Below are positions 1 to 10,593 of a stretch of DNA of 64,000 bases, one piece after another. The notes under the pieces are model-generated. The model had not been told where the DNA came from and searched no databases. It saw nothing but the letters and a program-made list of their open reading frames with translations. Location of the stretch: the NCBI GenBank assembly GCA_018136815.1, contig CM030940.1, positions 1,742,213-1,806,212 of the forward strand. Direction: 5' to 3'. The number at the start of each line of letters is the position of its first letter. Position 1 is the first letter of the stretch. This DNA comes from Isochrysis galbana (lineage: Eukaryota > Haptophyta > Isochrysidales > Isochrysidaceae). A program made the position numbers and the translations under genes.

Positions 1-697
1 ACCCCACTAGGGTCCTCTCGTCCGCCGCGACCAATCGCGAGACGCCATCAGCGTCTTTGTGATTAGCCCCGGGTTTGTGCTCGACAGTGAAGCGATATTC
101 AGAGAGTTTGAGGTTCCAACGCATCAAGCGGGAAGCTGGACCTCCTTGCACCGTGTCGCGCATGGTATGGAGCCATCGCAACGCTTGGTGGTCGATAACG
201 AGCCGAAAGTGACGGCCCCACAAGTAGGGGCGCCAATTGCGAATACTCTCGAGCGCCGCCAGAAGCTCCACCTCGGTGGTGGTCCAATGGCGCTCATGCC
301 CGCTCTCCACAGCATCGGAGGGCGATGGGGGTGGTGATGGAGGCGCGGCGCCGGCCTCAAATGGGTGAAAGACGGCGGTAGCCGCGAGCTCGGCCTCTGA
401 GGAGGCGCGGTCTTCGGGAGTGGTGGTGGGCAGAGCGGGCAGGAGGCCCGCTTCTGCAGGAGGAGGGGCCTTGGGCCCCTTTGGCGGGTCCGGCGCGGGA
501 CGCGTCGACTGGGATTCTTCACCTGACGGATCCGAGGTTACCACTGCCTCGGATGGGAACGGAGGGAACGGAAGGGAAGCGGCGAGAGGCGCGGCGGAAG
601 TTGGGGAGTGGCCAATGACGGGCTGGACCACCTCCTCAGCAGAGAAAGGCGGGAGGACGGGCTTGGGCGAGGGCGAGCGCGACGACGGAGCGGACAT
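1..697 (-). mobile_element. Ty3/gypsy-like RNase H ORF, runs off the left edge
   Basis: An open frame starts at an ATG (complement 695-697) and stays open to base 1, so about 232 codons are visible. The first ~130 residues are Pro/Ser-rich (starting MSAPSSRSPSPKP). They are followed at about 300-1 by an LTR-retrotransposon RNase H: HERHWTTTEVELLAA, then RNWRPYLWGRHF, DHQALRWL, RLMRWNLKLSEY, and the terminal HKPG..ADGVSRL pattern. In intact elements this domain follows protease and reverse transcriptase. Here it follows a short low-complexity N-terminus directly, so I infer an internally deleted copy. The N-terminal part recurs at 20.93-21.10 kb. No LTR was identified. Confidence 0.75.
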
Positions 698-1360
698 GGC
701 TGGGCGGATCGGGATGGATAGGCTGGGGCTGAGGGATTGGAGAGGTTTGGTATTGAGGTAGTGTTGAGAACGAGGGACGAGAACGGGAACGAGAACGAGA
801 ACGAGAGCGACGAACGAAGAACGACAGACGACAGACGGCTAGGGGCCGATGGACCGACGAGATGACCTACACTCACGTCAACACTCTCCACACTAACGTA
901 TCCCTATCACGGAACGCACAGGAACCCGCTGGCAGATCGAACAAGGAAGAGAATGCCGACAAGAGAGCGACGGGGCGACGGACGATCCGACGGGGCGACA
1001 GTTACGCACAGGAATAAGGAGGGAATCTTTCGAAAACCCTTAAGTGATTTGATGAAGACCGAAGTAAAATAGCGCCACGATATAATCCAACGGCCAACAC
1101 CTGAGGGGGAATCAGGGTCACACATGGGGGCGGTTCCTTGCACCGGCGATACCTGATCGCGCGACTTAGCCTAAAACGCGAGGAGCGCGCAAGGAGGTGA
1201 GCCAGGTGAGGGGCAAGCAGGCGACAAAGGAGGCGATAAAGGAGGCGAGGGCAACAAGGGCGAATGGACGAATGTAGGACACTGCGACGGTGACTCGTGG
1301 CTAGCCTGCGAGGAGGGAACGCAAAACAACTTCTAAAACAAAAAGGTCGATCGCGGATGC
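524..1360 (-). repeat. Composite retroelement repeat, copy 1
   Basis: This stretch is repeated at about 20,929-21,778 in the same orientation with roughly 95% identity by eye. It runs from the decayed LINE C-terminus through a (GAACGA)-rich spacer into the MSAPSS... N-terminus of the gypsy-like ORF. Beyond it the two copies differ. Copy 1 continues into RNase H, while copy 2 is cut at the shared CTGACGGATCCGAGG. Confidence 0.8.
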
Positions 1361-1870
1361 GACAACGGCATACCGGCGGAAATATACAAAATACACGAGA
1401 CACTCGTCGCGCCGATCCTGAGTAGACAGTAGACTGTACAATCAATCCCTGGGAACGGGAGTGCTCCCGTTCACCATGAGCCATGAGGGAAGACGCTGAT
1501 GGGCTTCAGCTCGTCAGCAGAGGAAGGCGGGAAGGCGGGCTTGGGCGAGGGCGAGGACGGCGCGGCTAAAGCGACATCGAGCGAGCGGTGCGAGAACGAG
1601 GGAACGCAGAGAATCATAACGATAAATGCCGGATCCGGATGAAAGAGAAAGAGAATTCTAGCGAGTGTCGATTCGCGAATGCGACACACTCCGCTTCGAA
1701 TTTGGAGTCGTTGGGTTTACCCATGGAACCTGGAAGCCGCTGCGTGCTGCGTAACAATCGACCCATTTTAGCGATTTGGCTAGGTTTAGATAGTCCGGGA
1801 CTAAGAATTGCGTGTCGTCGGCGAATTGGCTGAGTTTAAGTTCCGCTCCGTTGATGACGACACCTTCTAT
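900..1870 (-). mobile_element. Decayed non-LTR (LINE) reverse transcriptase fragment
   Basis: The minus frame around 1700-1870 encodes the RT catalytic motif FADDTQ at 1808-1825 in the context LKLSQFADDTQFL. This matches ELRLSQFADDTQIL of the large element at 47.3-51.8 kb. About 730 bp downstream on the same strand (near 1075) is a C-terminal signature, SPSGVGRWIISWRYF, which aligns with HPSSGYLGILAWRYI of that element. In the larger element these two motifs lie about 1.9 kb apart, so more than 1 kb is missing here. The frame is broken between them, so this is a dead copy. Confidence 0.65.
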
Positions 1871-2223
1871 GTTGTCGTCGGTATTGTTCGTACCGCACCG
1901 GTCAAGCAAGTCGCGAGTGCGGCCGGGCGAAGTGTGAGATCTTATAGCTAGTGCGAGAGTAGCTGATTTAAGACTATCAGGAAGTTTCCTCTTAATACTG
2001 CTAGATGGCATGATGTAACTAGCCGCACTGAAAGCACCAACTGATCCCTTGTCCCTTGTTTGCAGCGCAAGAAAAGGCATGAGCACGCCCAGCATTCAAC
2101 GCACTCAGTGAGCGACGAGAACCTCGCCGCTTAAAGCAAAACAAGTTGAGTGCCGCCCTTAGCCTTCGCGTGAACCTGCTGACTAGATGAACTCTCAAAG
2201 GCCCCTCTCTCGCGGGGCTAGGG

Positions 2224-4017
2224 CTAGTAACGGCGCGAGCCTGTTTGCTGGATATAGGCAGCAGGGTTGATGCCCACGAGGAACTCCTTCGCAGTATCTT
2301 TGCCCGTCTCGATCTGGTCCCACCAAATGTAGTCTAGCACCTGCATCCAATCCCGGATATGAAAGTTCCGAGTGGCGCATTTCGCTAGGCTGACGTGTTG
2401 GGGTACTAGATGTAGGCTGAATCATGCTCCCTTACTCTTCATGCAAGAATTGCCAGAGCATGCTCACCTCTTTTGGTGCGAGGCCCAAAGCCCTCGAAAC
2501 ATTGAGAAAGGCATTTATCTCGGCGCCTACGGTTTGCTCGGTCATTTTGGCGTTCGCGGCAGCCTGACACAAAGGCAGGGAGAGTAAGGACTTCAACAGT
2601 CACAGGTGGGTCTGTCAATCTCACTGGCCGAGGCATAGGCTAAGGCGGCGGCTTCATGTTGGCGGGCAACCAAATGGTGTACTCAACTCACCGTTTCGAG
2701 TCTTGATTTTGCCGTGCCGTTCGCAAGCGCAACCGTCTGCGTCATGGTCTGTTGCGCGACCATCATGTTGGTAGCAAAGGTGACCTGTGCACGCGTCGCA
2801 GGGAGTGAGCCCCGTTGCACCTGCATGCAACACTCGAGAGCTTCCGTCCAAAGTCAGGTGAGCATAGAATAGAGACCGCCACCTGCATGTTCTCTTTGAA
2901 CCTCTCAGACCTCGTGATGTTTTGCTTCATTGCAATCGAAGTCACGATGGCATTCTGAAAAACGTCTGGCAGCTCGACCTGAGAAGCAAGAGACGATGTC
3001 GTCCGGTTCTGTGCCGATTATCAGGAGTCGAGGCAACCTCCAACGGAAGGTGAGCACTACACTCATCAAAGAATCACTACCAACGCCGACTGGTGCTCCG
3101 GCTCTCGAAGCGTCCCGTGCCCCTATCACTTTTGACATGCTGTGAACACGCACATCGGAAATTTGTAGAGCTTCGACCGTTGCGCCCATCTTATGCTGGA
3201 ACTTGCGATTGAGCTCCATCTGCATGACCATGGCTATACCTTGCTTGTCATTGAAGAAAGCATAAGCGGAGTAGTTGCACGCAGTGTTAGCAATGATGGC
3301 GCGTGCATTGCTGACGTAGACAAGCTCCTGAAGATTGTGCACACACGAATGCAAAGAATGTGAGAAGACCTATCAGGCGCACCGTCGTCGGCTCGCGGTG
3401 TTTGGTAAAGGGTTGCACACCTGCTTCCCCTCATACTTGAGCCAAAGCTCATGCAGCATGTTGGGGATGAAGCGGTATTGGAAGGAGAGGCCGAGAGTGA
3501 GCGGCAGCCCATCCGACGTGCGGGTGTGTAGTAGGCCTCGGTGGCCAGGTGTGAATTCGATTGTCTACCGTGGCGCCCAAAGGATAAAGTTCAGTTCACG
3601 GCGATTGATGCATTTGAGCAGAGCGTGGGGAGAGGGGGGGGCAGGGAGTTGAACACGCGATGTAGTTGGACACCTGGATAACACGGGGGTACTTGAGAAA
3701 GGTATGCCCGAAGCCGAGAAACTTTAGACCTGCCTCGTCGTACGTCTTGTTCCTGCGAGGCGCGCGCGAAGGCGTGATAGAAGAGCCACGGTGGCGTCGG
3801 CAGCCATGAGAGCGGAAATCAGGAGGCAGAAGCGGCTCTCTCTCCCCCTCCCTCCCTCCCTGCACAGGCGTCCTCACCGTAGGTTCATAGTGATGGCGTT
3901 GAAGTCTAGCCCATACTCGATCGTGTGGAGCGTCGAGAAGGAGAGCGAGAAGAGCACGAGCGCGGGCAAGAGCACGAAGGCGGCGCAGGCGGCCGCCAGT
4001 CCGGCCGTCGAGTTCAT
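2224..4017 (-). CDS. SPFH/band-7 (prohibitin-like) membrane protein, 8 exons
   Basis: Exons (complement): 3878-4017, 3674-3752, 3421-3564, 3154-3327, 2883-2978, 2692-2784, 2468-2563, 2224-2340. They total 939 bp (312 aa) with all phases consistent and all introns GT-AG. Residues ~6-28 form one N-terminal membrane span. The SPFH core follows: YDEAGLKFLGFGHTFLKYPRVIQTIEF, then LHTRTSDGLPLTLGLSFQYRF, then NYSAYAFFND...ALQISDVELPDVFQNAI. A Gln/Ala-rich helical tail (TMTQTVALANGTAK) and a short LDYIWWDQIETGK C-terminus complete it. This order is typical of protist SPFH proteins, which oligomerise on membranes and organise lipid or protein microdomains. The specific substrate is unknown. The start is the first ATG before the membrane span. 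The TAG that breaks the raw frame near 3565 is used as the AG of the intron 2 acceptor. Confidence 0.9.
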
Positions 4018-5270
4018 CGCGCCGCGCGCCTGGGAGCCCCCGCCACACCGACTGCTTGATGAATACCGGCCGGGGGGGGGGGGGGGGGACTTCAGGAGTC
4101 CAGCTACAAGCTTGTTTCGCTGTAATTTTCCTTCGTTTAAGGTGGTAGGCGCAACTATCGGCGGGGCTTTTACGGCCGCTCCGATGGCGGCGGCCTCGAT
4201 GGCTCTCTGCCGCACGTCTGGGGCTACAGCTGCACAATGCACTGGCAGATGTCAGCAAGGCCGCGGCTGCGGGCAGAGGTCGATGGCGTGCACAACTTTG
4301 ACCGGAGGTGCGGCGGCGGCGCCTGAAGGGTTCCGCCAGGGGGGGGGGGGGCTCACTCTCAGCCTCTCCGTTGCGCCAGCGCGGCAGCGTGGAGCGAGTG
4401 TAAGGCCGCGGTCTGGCGGGCACACGCGCGGCCTCCAGCCGCACAGGCGGCAGGTCGACCTTATAGACGTGGGGGGCGACGAAGGTGCGGCTGGGCTCGC
4501 ACTGGTGGTCACTGGAGCCGCGCTCCGGCGGCTGCCCTCGATGGCGTTCGGACCGGCGATGACGGCGAGGGGAAAGGGGGGTGATTGCTCGAACGGACGA
4601 GTCAGGAAGTTTGAGGCTTGCCGTGGCGGTGTTGTCACACACCGCCACGGCATCAATCTGGGGGCGCGGGTGCCACGAAGGAGCTCGTGGGAGGCCGCCA
4701 CGGTCGATGGTTTGCGAGAGCTGCAGGCCTCGAAAAAACGCGACAAGGAGTGGCAGCGCAGAGCGGGCCGGCATCCGAGCTGTCGAGCTGCTGACGAGCC
4801 CCCTGACGGCTCATCTTCTTGACCAACAGGGGGGCTGGAACGGCCATATTTTTGAGTGAATTATCCAGGCTGCTGCCGAGCTGCAGGCTTCGTTTTCTGC
4901 TTTGAATATTGGCCCGTGTTGTTCGTGTCGGTTCAGAGTGCGTTTAGGTGGCCGTATGAGGCCTGGAAATTCACTTAAAATTCATTTTTGCGGTATTTCA
5001 TGCCTGTACAGAAAGGCTGCCGCAGCTTTCTGCCCAACCCTCAGCCGTTTGTGAGAAGCATCGGCGCGAATCGGGCCACTCCTTATCGCGCGCAAAAAAA
5101 TTCAGGGTTGGGCCAGTCAGGGGTGAGCAAGACCGCCTAGCCGGGGCCCAGGTGAGATAACCGAGCTATGTGTGAGAGGTATTACATCAATAAGCATCTT
5201 TGATCCATACAAGGACTTCACAAGCACATGCCCACACCTCCAACTCCCACTCCAGCATCACACGTAGCTC
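4018..5270. other. Gap with possible unresolved minus-strand exons
   Basis: No gene could be assembled. A minus frame from an ATG at 4847 (MAVPAPLLVKKMSR...) and another open stretch near 4440-4640 (VAPHVYKVDLPPVRLEAARV) look somewhat protein-like. They could belong to a small spliced gene ending near 4230. The frames are interrupted and I recognise no domain. 4850-5220 looks like ordinary spacer. Confidence 0.25.
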
Positions 5271-6464
5271 TCAAGCATCGGATAGCAAATGCCACGCCCG
5301 CGGCAACCCCGGAAACGCACATGAGTACTCACTGGGATGGAGGTGATGGGCGACGAGCGTGTCATCTACTGTGTAATACACTAGATAGTTGGCTCGCTTG
5401 CCAACGTCCTCGTCTACCTCTTCCTCGTCATCAACGCTCTGCATGACTTCCCCTAGGCACCACCCCGCCCCATCGAAATTGAACATGATCGCCCGGCCCG
5501 TGAGATCCTGGTCGAGGGGGGGCGCGGTCCGCTGCAAGGTCATCGCACCTGCTCCCGAGCGCGTCGACTGCATCTGCACCAGGGCCTCAGCTGCATGCTG
5601 CGTCGAAGAGCCTGCTGCAAGTGCGTTCTTGCACTTGCAGTTCCGCGGGTGGCACAAGGGGGTGCACGGCCGATGCGCGTGCTGACACGGGCACGCGCGC
5701 AGGCAAGAGGCAATGCAGGTGCACGCGCCTGCTTCACCCTTATCAGCTGGCGCCCGCGCCCGCCCACCACCGTCACCCTTGTACGTGTACTTCGAGTGGC
5801 TCTTCTGTTTCCCTCGCTTCTCGGTCTGCTCCTTGCGCTGCTTCTTCCTGTACCTTTTGTACTCGGTGGTGCGCCGATGGAGGGAGCGAGTGGCACGCTG
5901 CGTCACACGCGCAAGCCATTGCTCACGCTGCCAGGCCGTTGTTGACAGACCAAGGAGTTCGTGCAGCCTGGACTCCATTGTCCCAAACTCCTCGATGTCC
6001 GGGTCTTGATGATCGTCCGTGGCAAGCTGGAGTCGGATCTTGTGGATGACGACGTTTTGCACGTGACAGATGGCGAGCCCGGTGGAGACCGTGTAGTGGG
6101 TCGGGTAGAGCCGAGTTTCCTTGTCGCGGTACCTCAAGGCGACGGTGCCCACGCGCTCGGAAGCATTTTGACACAAGCCTCCGAGCTCTGGGTGCACTAC
6201 CTCGTCGATCTTGTCAATGATTTCTGTCTGCAACCGCCGTGGGTTCCCGCCAGATGCGCTGTGAGGCGCTCTGGCCGGATCTTGGGCTTTCCTGCTCGCC
6301 GTGGCATAGTGCGCCACGACGAAGCCCGTCCTGAGGCCGCCCACGGGTCTCGCCTCATCGATCAGCGCTAGATCTGGCACTGTCAGAGGGAGGATGCCCG
6401 CGTTGGCAACCTCAACGCGGAGGCTCGTCAGCCACGAGTGGACGGCCGCGCCGGTGAACCGATC
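5271..6464 (-). CDS. Cys-rich protein with Tudor/chromo-barrel-like end, probably mobile-element derived
   Basis: The frame opens just after a TAG/AG at ~6465 and runs to a stop at 5271 without an in-frame N-terminal ATG. It is therefore probably a last exon or a decayed element. Reading in order: a segment resembling the tail of a transposon protein (HYTVSTGLAICHVQN), a basic stretch (KRYRKKQRKEQTEKRGKQK), a CxC-type cluster (CTCIASCLRACPC...CTPLCHPRNCKCK), and a C-terminal module with LTGRAIMFNFDGAGWCLGEV and YLVYYTVDDTLVAHHL. The last resembles a small beta-barrel reader. From memory, similar Cys-cluster plus 'GxGWC' arrangements occur in repetitive protist proteins, but the family cannot be named from sequence alone. 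Confidence 0.4.
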   Translation of the reverse strand, partial: DRFTGAAVHSWLTSLRVEVANAGILPLTVPDLALIDEARPVGGLRTGFVVAHYATASRKAQDPARAPHSASGGNPRRLQTEIIDKIDEVVHPELGGLCQNASERVGTVALRYRDKETRLYPTHYTVSTGLAICHVQNVVIHKIRLQLATDDHQDPDIEEFGTMESRLHELLGLSTTAWQREQWLARVTQRATRSLHRRTTEYKRYRKKQRKEQTEKRGKQKSHSKYTYKGDGGGRARAPADKGEAGACTCIASCLRACPCQHAHRPCTPLCHPRNCKCKNALAAGSSTQHAAEALVQMQSTRSGAGAMTLQRTAPPLDQDLTGRAIMFNFDGAGWCLGEVMQSVDDEEEVDEDVGKRANYLVYYTVDDTLVAHHLHPSEYSCAFPGLPRAWHLLSDA

Positions 6465-7437
6465 CTAGTTCCTAGTTCTCGATGCCGAGTTCGAGAGAGG
6501 GCGAATCCTGCAAGCCGGGGCGGGTCGGGATGGTCGAGGTGGGGCCTCTGGTAGCCAGGGTAGCCGCGTGCGCGCGCTGTGATGTGCTTGGTGGGCTGCG
6601 CGGGCAATGGCATGCTAGAGGGTCAGGGGGTGGTCGGACTGTCGGACTGTCGGACTGTCGGCAGCCCGACACGGCGCTGCATCGGGCGGGAATCAAATGC
6701 CGAATGTAGCTTAGATATAAAGGAACCAATCCCCCCGCGGGCGCGACCGCCAATTCTTTACGGGTAGAGCGTGAGCGCGCGTGACGGAGGGGGCGAGAGG
6801 GGGGGCGAATCGCACCATTTCTTGGCGAAGATTTTCGTAGCTTCAGGTAGCCCCCCCGGGAGATTTTTTATTGACAATCGCGCCACGGTCAAAAAATCAG
6901 CCCACCCCTTACCAGTCGTTAAAAAGCCCTTGTTTGACCGCCCTAGTAGTGGGAGGGGTAGGGAGTAGGGACACAAGTTGCTGCTTTTTTGGAGGGGGTT
7001 GGGGTTGGTGGGAGGGCGCCAGGTTTCCTCCTTCCCTGGAAGCGGCGCGCGCTCCGGCTGCCAGCTGTCTCCATGACCTATCTTTACACTTCTTTAGCGC
7101 AAGTGGAGTTGGAGTTGGGGGTCACAAGGGCCGGCGCGTGTGCCCCTTCCCCTGTAACGTCCTTATTGGAGTCGCTTACCTATGTCGCCCGGCGGCCGAG
7201 TGCAATGAATGCAGTACATGCGGGTGACCCTGATGGTATGTAATATGTACGATGCATGAGCGTCAAGCGACGCTAGCGTCAGACTCAATCACTATCTTTG
7301 TCACATGCGCGCGCATATGGTGGTACAGCCACACGCCATCACGCTTGTGATCATCGAAAGTGCCAACGGCACTTCCCTCAACCTGATGCCTCAACGTGCA
7401 TGCATACGTGGCCATCAGCGTTGAAAACACCTCGACA
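6465..7437. other. Spacer with tandem octamer and partial dispersed repeat
   Basis: Three tandem copies of TCGGACTG lie at about 6634-6659. The segment at ~6917-6955 (TTAAAAAGCCCTTGTTTGACCGCC...) matches the end of the repeat family seen at 40.06-40.26 kb and 42.5-42.7 kb. No coding gene was recognised. Confidence 0.4.
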
Positions 7438-8883
7438 TCAAATCGCAATGGCCTCCTCCCTATCAATGTCGTGTCTCCGATGGGTGCCGTTGCGGCCGTT
7501 TTGGAGCTCCCACCCATCACCCTCCAGGTCAGCTGAGCGCTTGGCCGTGCCCGCCTTGAAGGGGTTCAACGGTATTGTCTCGGGGGAGCCCGGCGGGAGC
7601 GTGCTGGTGCTCCCGACGGGCTGGAAGCTTGCATGCAGGTGGAGGACGACCATAGATGTGAGGACAAAGCCGACGCTATTGATTACGGCGAGGAGCGGCA
7701 ATAGCGAGTCGTAGCCAAGCCGGTCTATGCTCATGCCCGCTAGCGAGGGGATGGTCATGTGCCCGATGGCGGCGGCTGCGCCCATCGCGCCTGTGACCCT
7801 CGTCGAAAGTAGCCCGTAGCGGGCGAGCAGCGATAGGACATTCGAAAAGAGCACCGAGATGCCTATGCCCGCACCAATGGTACCCACCCATAGCGTGAAG
7901 CCCGTCGGTGGCAAGGCTGCCAGCGAGAGCAAGGAGAACACCTCAAGCGCAAGCGCGGGAACGAGGATGGCGCCGGGCGAGACGTACGCGGCCAGCGGCG
8001 TGGCGGCTAGCCGGGCGACCGTAAAGGACGACCAATAGAGGGAGGTGAGATACGCCGCCTCCTCGGAGCGCATGGATGCGCAGTGTGTGGCGTATGTGTA
8101 GATCCAGGCGGCATACGCAATCTCGGCACCAATGCACAGCCAGATCGTCGTGAGCAGCGGGGCGAGCACGGTCCACCGCACATACGCGCGGCGAGAGCCA
8201 AGGTCGATTCCGCAGACGGCTGAGCTGCCAAGAGCCGATGAGCCGCCGAACGAGTCGGCTCGCTTGGGTGGTGACGGCAGATCCACCGGCGGTGCGGGCG
8301 GCGCCGCAGGCGTCTCAAGCAGCATGGCGTTGGCGCATGGCAGCAGCGCAAAGACGGAGATGCACGAGAAGGAGACGAGTGAATTACCTACGCGTCGCTC
8401 ACACAGAAGCACAAGGAACGGTGCTGTCGACCCGCCAAGGGGGAAGCACGCGTTCACCAGGTTGAGGACCGCGCCCAGCGTGCCGGCCGAGCCGCGCCAC
8501 GCCCACGTGACCATCGTGTTGGAGGCTGTGTTGGCCAGCCCGGATGCCGCGCCCACAAAGAGGTACAAGAAGACAACGTGTGCGAGCGCTGAGCACGAGG
8601 GGACAGCTCCGACGCACACAAACACCACGACCGCTGCGATTGCAATAATGCGGTGCGCCTTGTATCGTGCGAGGATGGGCCCCGCGAGCGCGGAGCCGAC
8701 AAAGTTGCCCAGTCCCTCCGCCGAGAACACCGCGCCCACCTCCGTCGTCGCCGAGCGCAGGTGCTTCATGAGTGAGGGTCCGGCCGGGCCAAGGATGTTG
8801 ACGGAGAGGCCAGTGAGCAGCAGGACAGAGCAGTAGGCGGCAGTGGCAGCGAGTCGGTGCCATCGCCAGTGGATTCCGATCAT
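7438..8883 (-). CDS. Major facilitator superfamily transporter
   Basis: A single uninterrupted frame of 481 aa starts at an ATG (complement 8881-8883). It has about 12 hydrophobic segments in two blocks of six. A central hydrophilic loop (residues ~195-245, rich in Pro/Ser, including PAAPPAPPVDLPSPPKRADS) and a ~50-residue hydrophilic C-terminus are presumably cytosolic. The overall fold and length fit an MFS carrier of the FHS/MFSD4 (sugar porter-like) type, but the substrate cannot be read from the sequence. It should sit in a cellular membrane. There are no introns, unlike several neighbouring genes. A 1.7-kb low-complexity spacer lies upstream. Confidence 0.8.
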   Translation of the reverse strand: MIGIHWRWHRLAATAAYCSVLLLTGLSVNILGPAGPSLMKHLRSATTEVGAVFSAEGLGNFVGSALAGPILARYKAHRIIAIAAVVVFVCVGAVPSCSALAHVVFLYLFVGAASGLANTASNTMVTWAWRGSAGTLGAVLNLVNACFPLGGSTAPFLVLLCERRVGNSLVSFSCISVFALLPCANAMLLETPAAPPAPPVDLPSPPKRADSFGGSSALGSSAVCGIDLGSRRAYVRWTVLAPLLTTIWLCIGAEIAYAAWIYTYATHCASMRSEEAAYLTSLYWSSFTVARLAATPLAAYVSPGAILVPALALEVFSLLSLAALPPTGFTLWVGTIGAGIGISVLFSNVLSLLARYGLLSTRVTGAMGAAAAIGHMTIPSLAGMSIDRLGYDSLLPLLAVINSVGFVLTSMVVLHLHASFQPVGSTSTLPPGSPETIPLNPFKAGTAKRSADLEGDGWELQNGRNGTHRRHDIDREEAIAI

Positions 8884-10593
8884 TCGACAGCGTGGCGCCC
8901 GCCTCCGCCTCGCCCTCCTTCACCCTCCCACCCCCCCAGCTTCCCCAACCCCCCCCACCCCCACCCTACTCCACCCCCTACCCCACCCTCAAGCCGAGAG
9001 AGCAAGCCAGTTGACGAATGGGAAAGAGGGGCGGCGGGGGCGCTTCACGCCGAGCGCGAGGCGAGGCGGAGGGAAACATAAAGGGGGAGAGGGGGGCGGG
9101 GCGGGGGCGGGGGCGGGGAAGGAAGGAAAGGGAGGGGGGGGGGGGGAGGGGGGGGGGGGCGCTGCTCTGCTCTTCTCTTTTCTTCTCTCTCCTCCCCCTC
9201 TCTCTTCAGATTGTACGAGCACGGAGTACGCCGGCCACGCCATGATGCCCTCTACAATATTTCTAGTGTACTGCACTACTACTACCCTAGCTGCTTTGCT
9301 CCACCTCCCTTTACATCGTGCTACTCCACAAGTAGTCCGTGGCATAGAGCTCTAATAGTATTTGCGTCCGCCCGACACAAACACTTTCTGCCCCCCCTCC
9401 CCTCCCCTGTCCGGGGCACATAAACACTGGTTATTCACCCCCGTCCGACTACCGACTAGCTCAACAGCTAAACACTTGGCGCCCCCCCTTCCGCCCACTG
9501 ACAGTTCTGTGTATTCTGTGTCAAGTGTGCCTATCTCTCAAGCGGCGAAGCACCTTGGGAGGTGCGGAGCTGCTGCATGCTGTCGCACTTGCACTTGCCT
9601 CGAGGACGGGGTGTGTTTACAATACGTGGAACGTCCATTTCCATTTCCCGAAATGTATGGAGCTTAGAGCTTAGAGCACTCAATTGTCAATTGTCGCGAA
9701 GCAGCTTCAGTGCTTCAGTCTTCAGTGCTTCATGCCGCCGCTTAAGAGATACGTGCCTAACTAACTAAGGGCTAAGGGGTGTATCACGTATACGTATACG
9801 CGCCCACGCCCACGCGCCCATGTTACATGGTCGACCACGGTACCACGGTCGACCCCATAATCCATAATACATAGTCGATGGTGGTCGACCACACACTAAA
9901 GCGAGGGACCCCTGTCCGCCTACAGCACACACTTTGTCCACCCCCGTCCGCCCTTGTAAACACTTGTGTGGTGTGCATAATGCGTCCACCTCAATAAACA
10001 CTGGTTGTCCATACACGATCGTCCGCTCGATAACTACTTCTACGTCACGGACTCGTACTTGCCATGCTTTGAAAAATGAGAGCATATATTTGTGAATTGT
10101 GAAGAGCATACATCACAAGATTCCAGTGATCGATCGGAGACGGGAAGAGAGAGGAAAAGCAGGAAGCAGAAGGAAAAATGAGAAAGCCAAGGAACGGAAG
10201 AAGAAGGAGTAGAAGAATCAAGACTCTCTCTTCCTTCTCTCTCTCTCTCTTTTCTTTTCTTCCCGCCGCGTGGGGTGCGGTGGGGCGGGAGGCGGCGGCG
10301 AGCGTCGCGGCGGGCGGCGCGCTCTCCCCTTGGCCCTCAGCCTCTCTCTCTCTCTCCCTCCCTCCCTCCCTCCCTCCCTCCCTCTCTCTCTCCCTCTCCC
10401 TCTCTCCCTCCCTCCCTCCCTCCCCCTCCCCCCCCCCTCCTTCCCCTCCCTCTCTCCCTCCCTCGTGCGCGCCCCTATTGTGGGGCGGGTGCGCTCCACA
10501 CCCTAAATCGCCCTCGTAGCCACCACTGCCCCTCATCGCATACGCCACCCCCTCCCCTCTCGCTCTCCCTCCCCCTCTTCATCCTCCACTCCG
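8884..10593. other. Low-complexity spacer with G-runs, CT tract and GTCGACC cluster
   Basis: 8,930-9,200 contains long C and G runs. A cluster of GTCGACC/GGTCGAC motifs sits at ~9,828-9,892. 10,230-10,460 is a CT microsatellite lying 150-350 bp upstream of the next start codon. The many open frames here are simple-repeat translations. No gene was recognised. Confidence 0.5.

Noticed and set aside
3596..4774. 392-codon minus-strand open frame
   Set aside because: Only a short part near 3.7 kb (exon 2 of the SPFH gene) is conserved. The rest is GC-rich read-through across an intron and upstream DNA.
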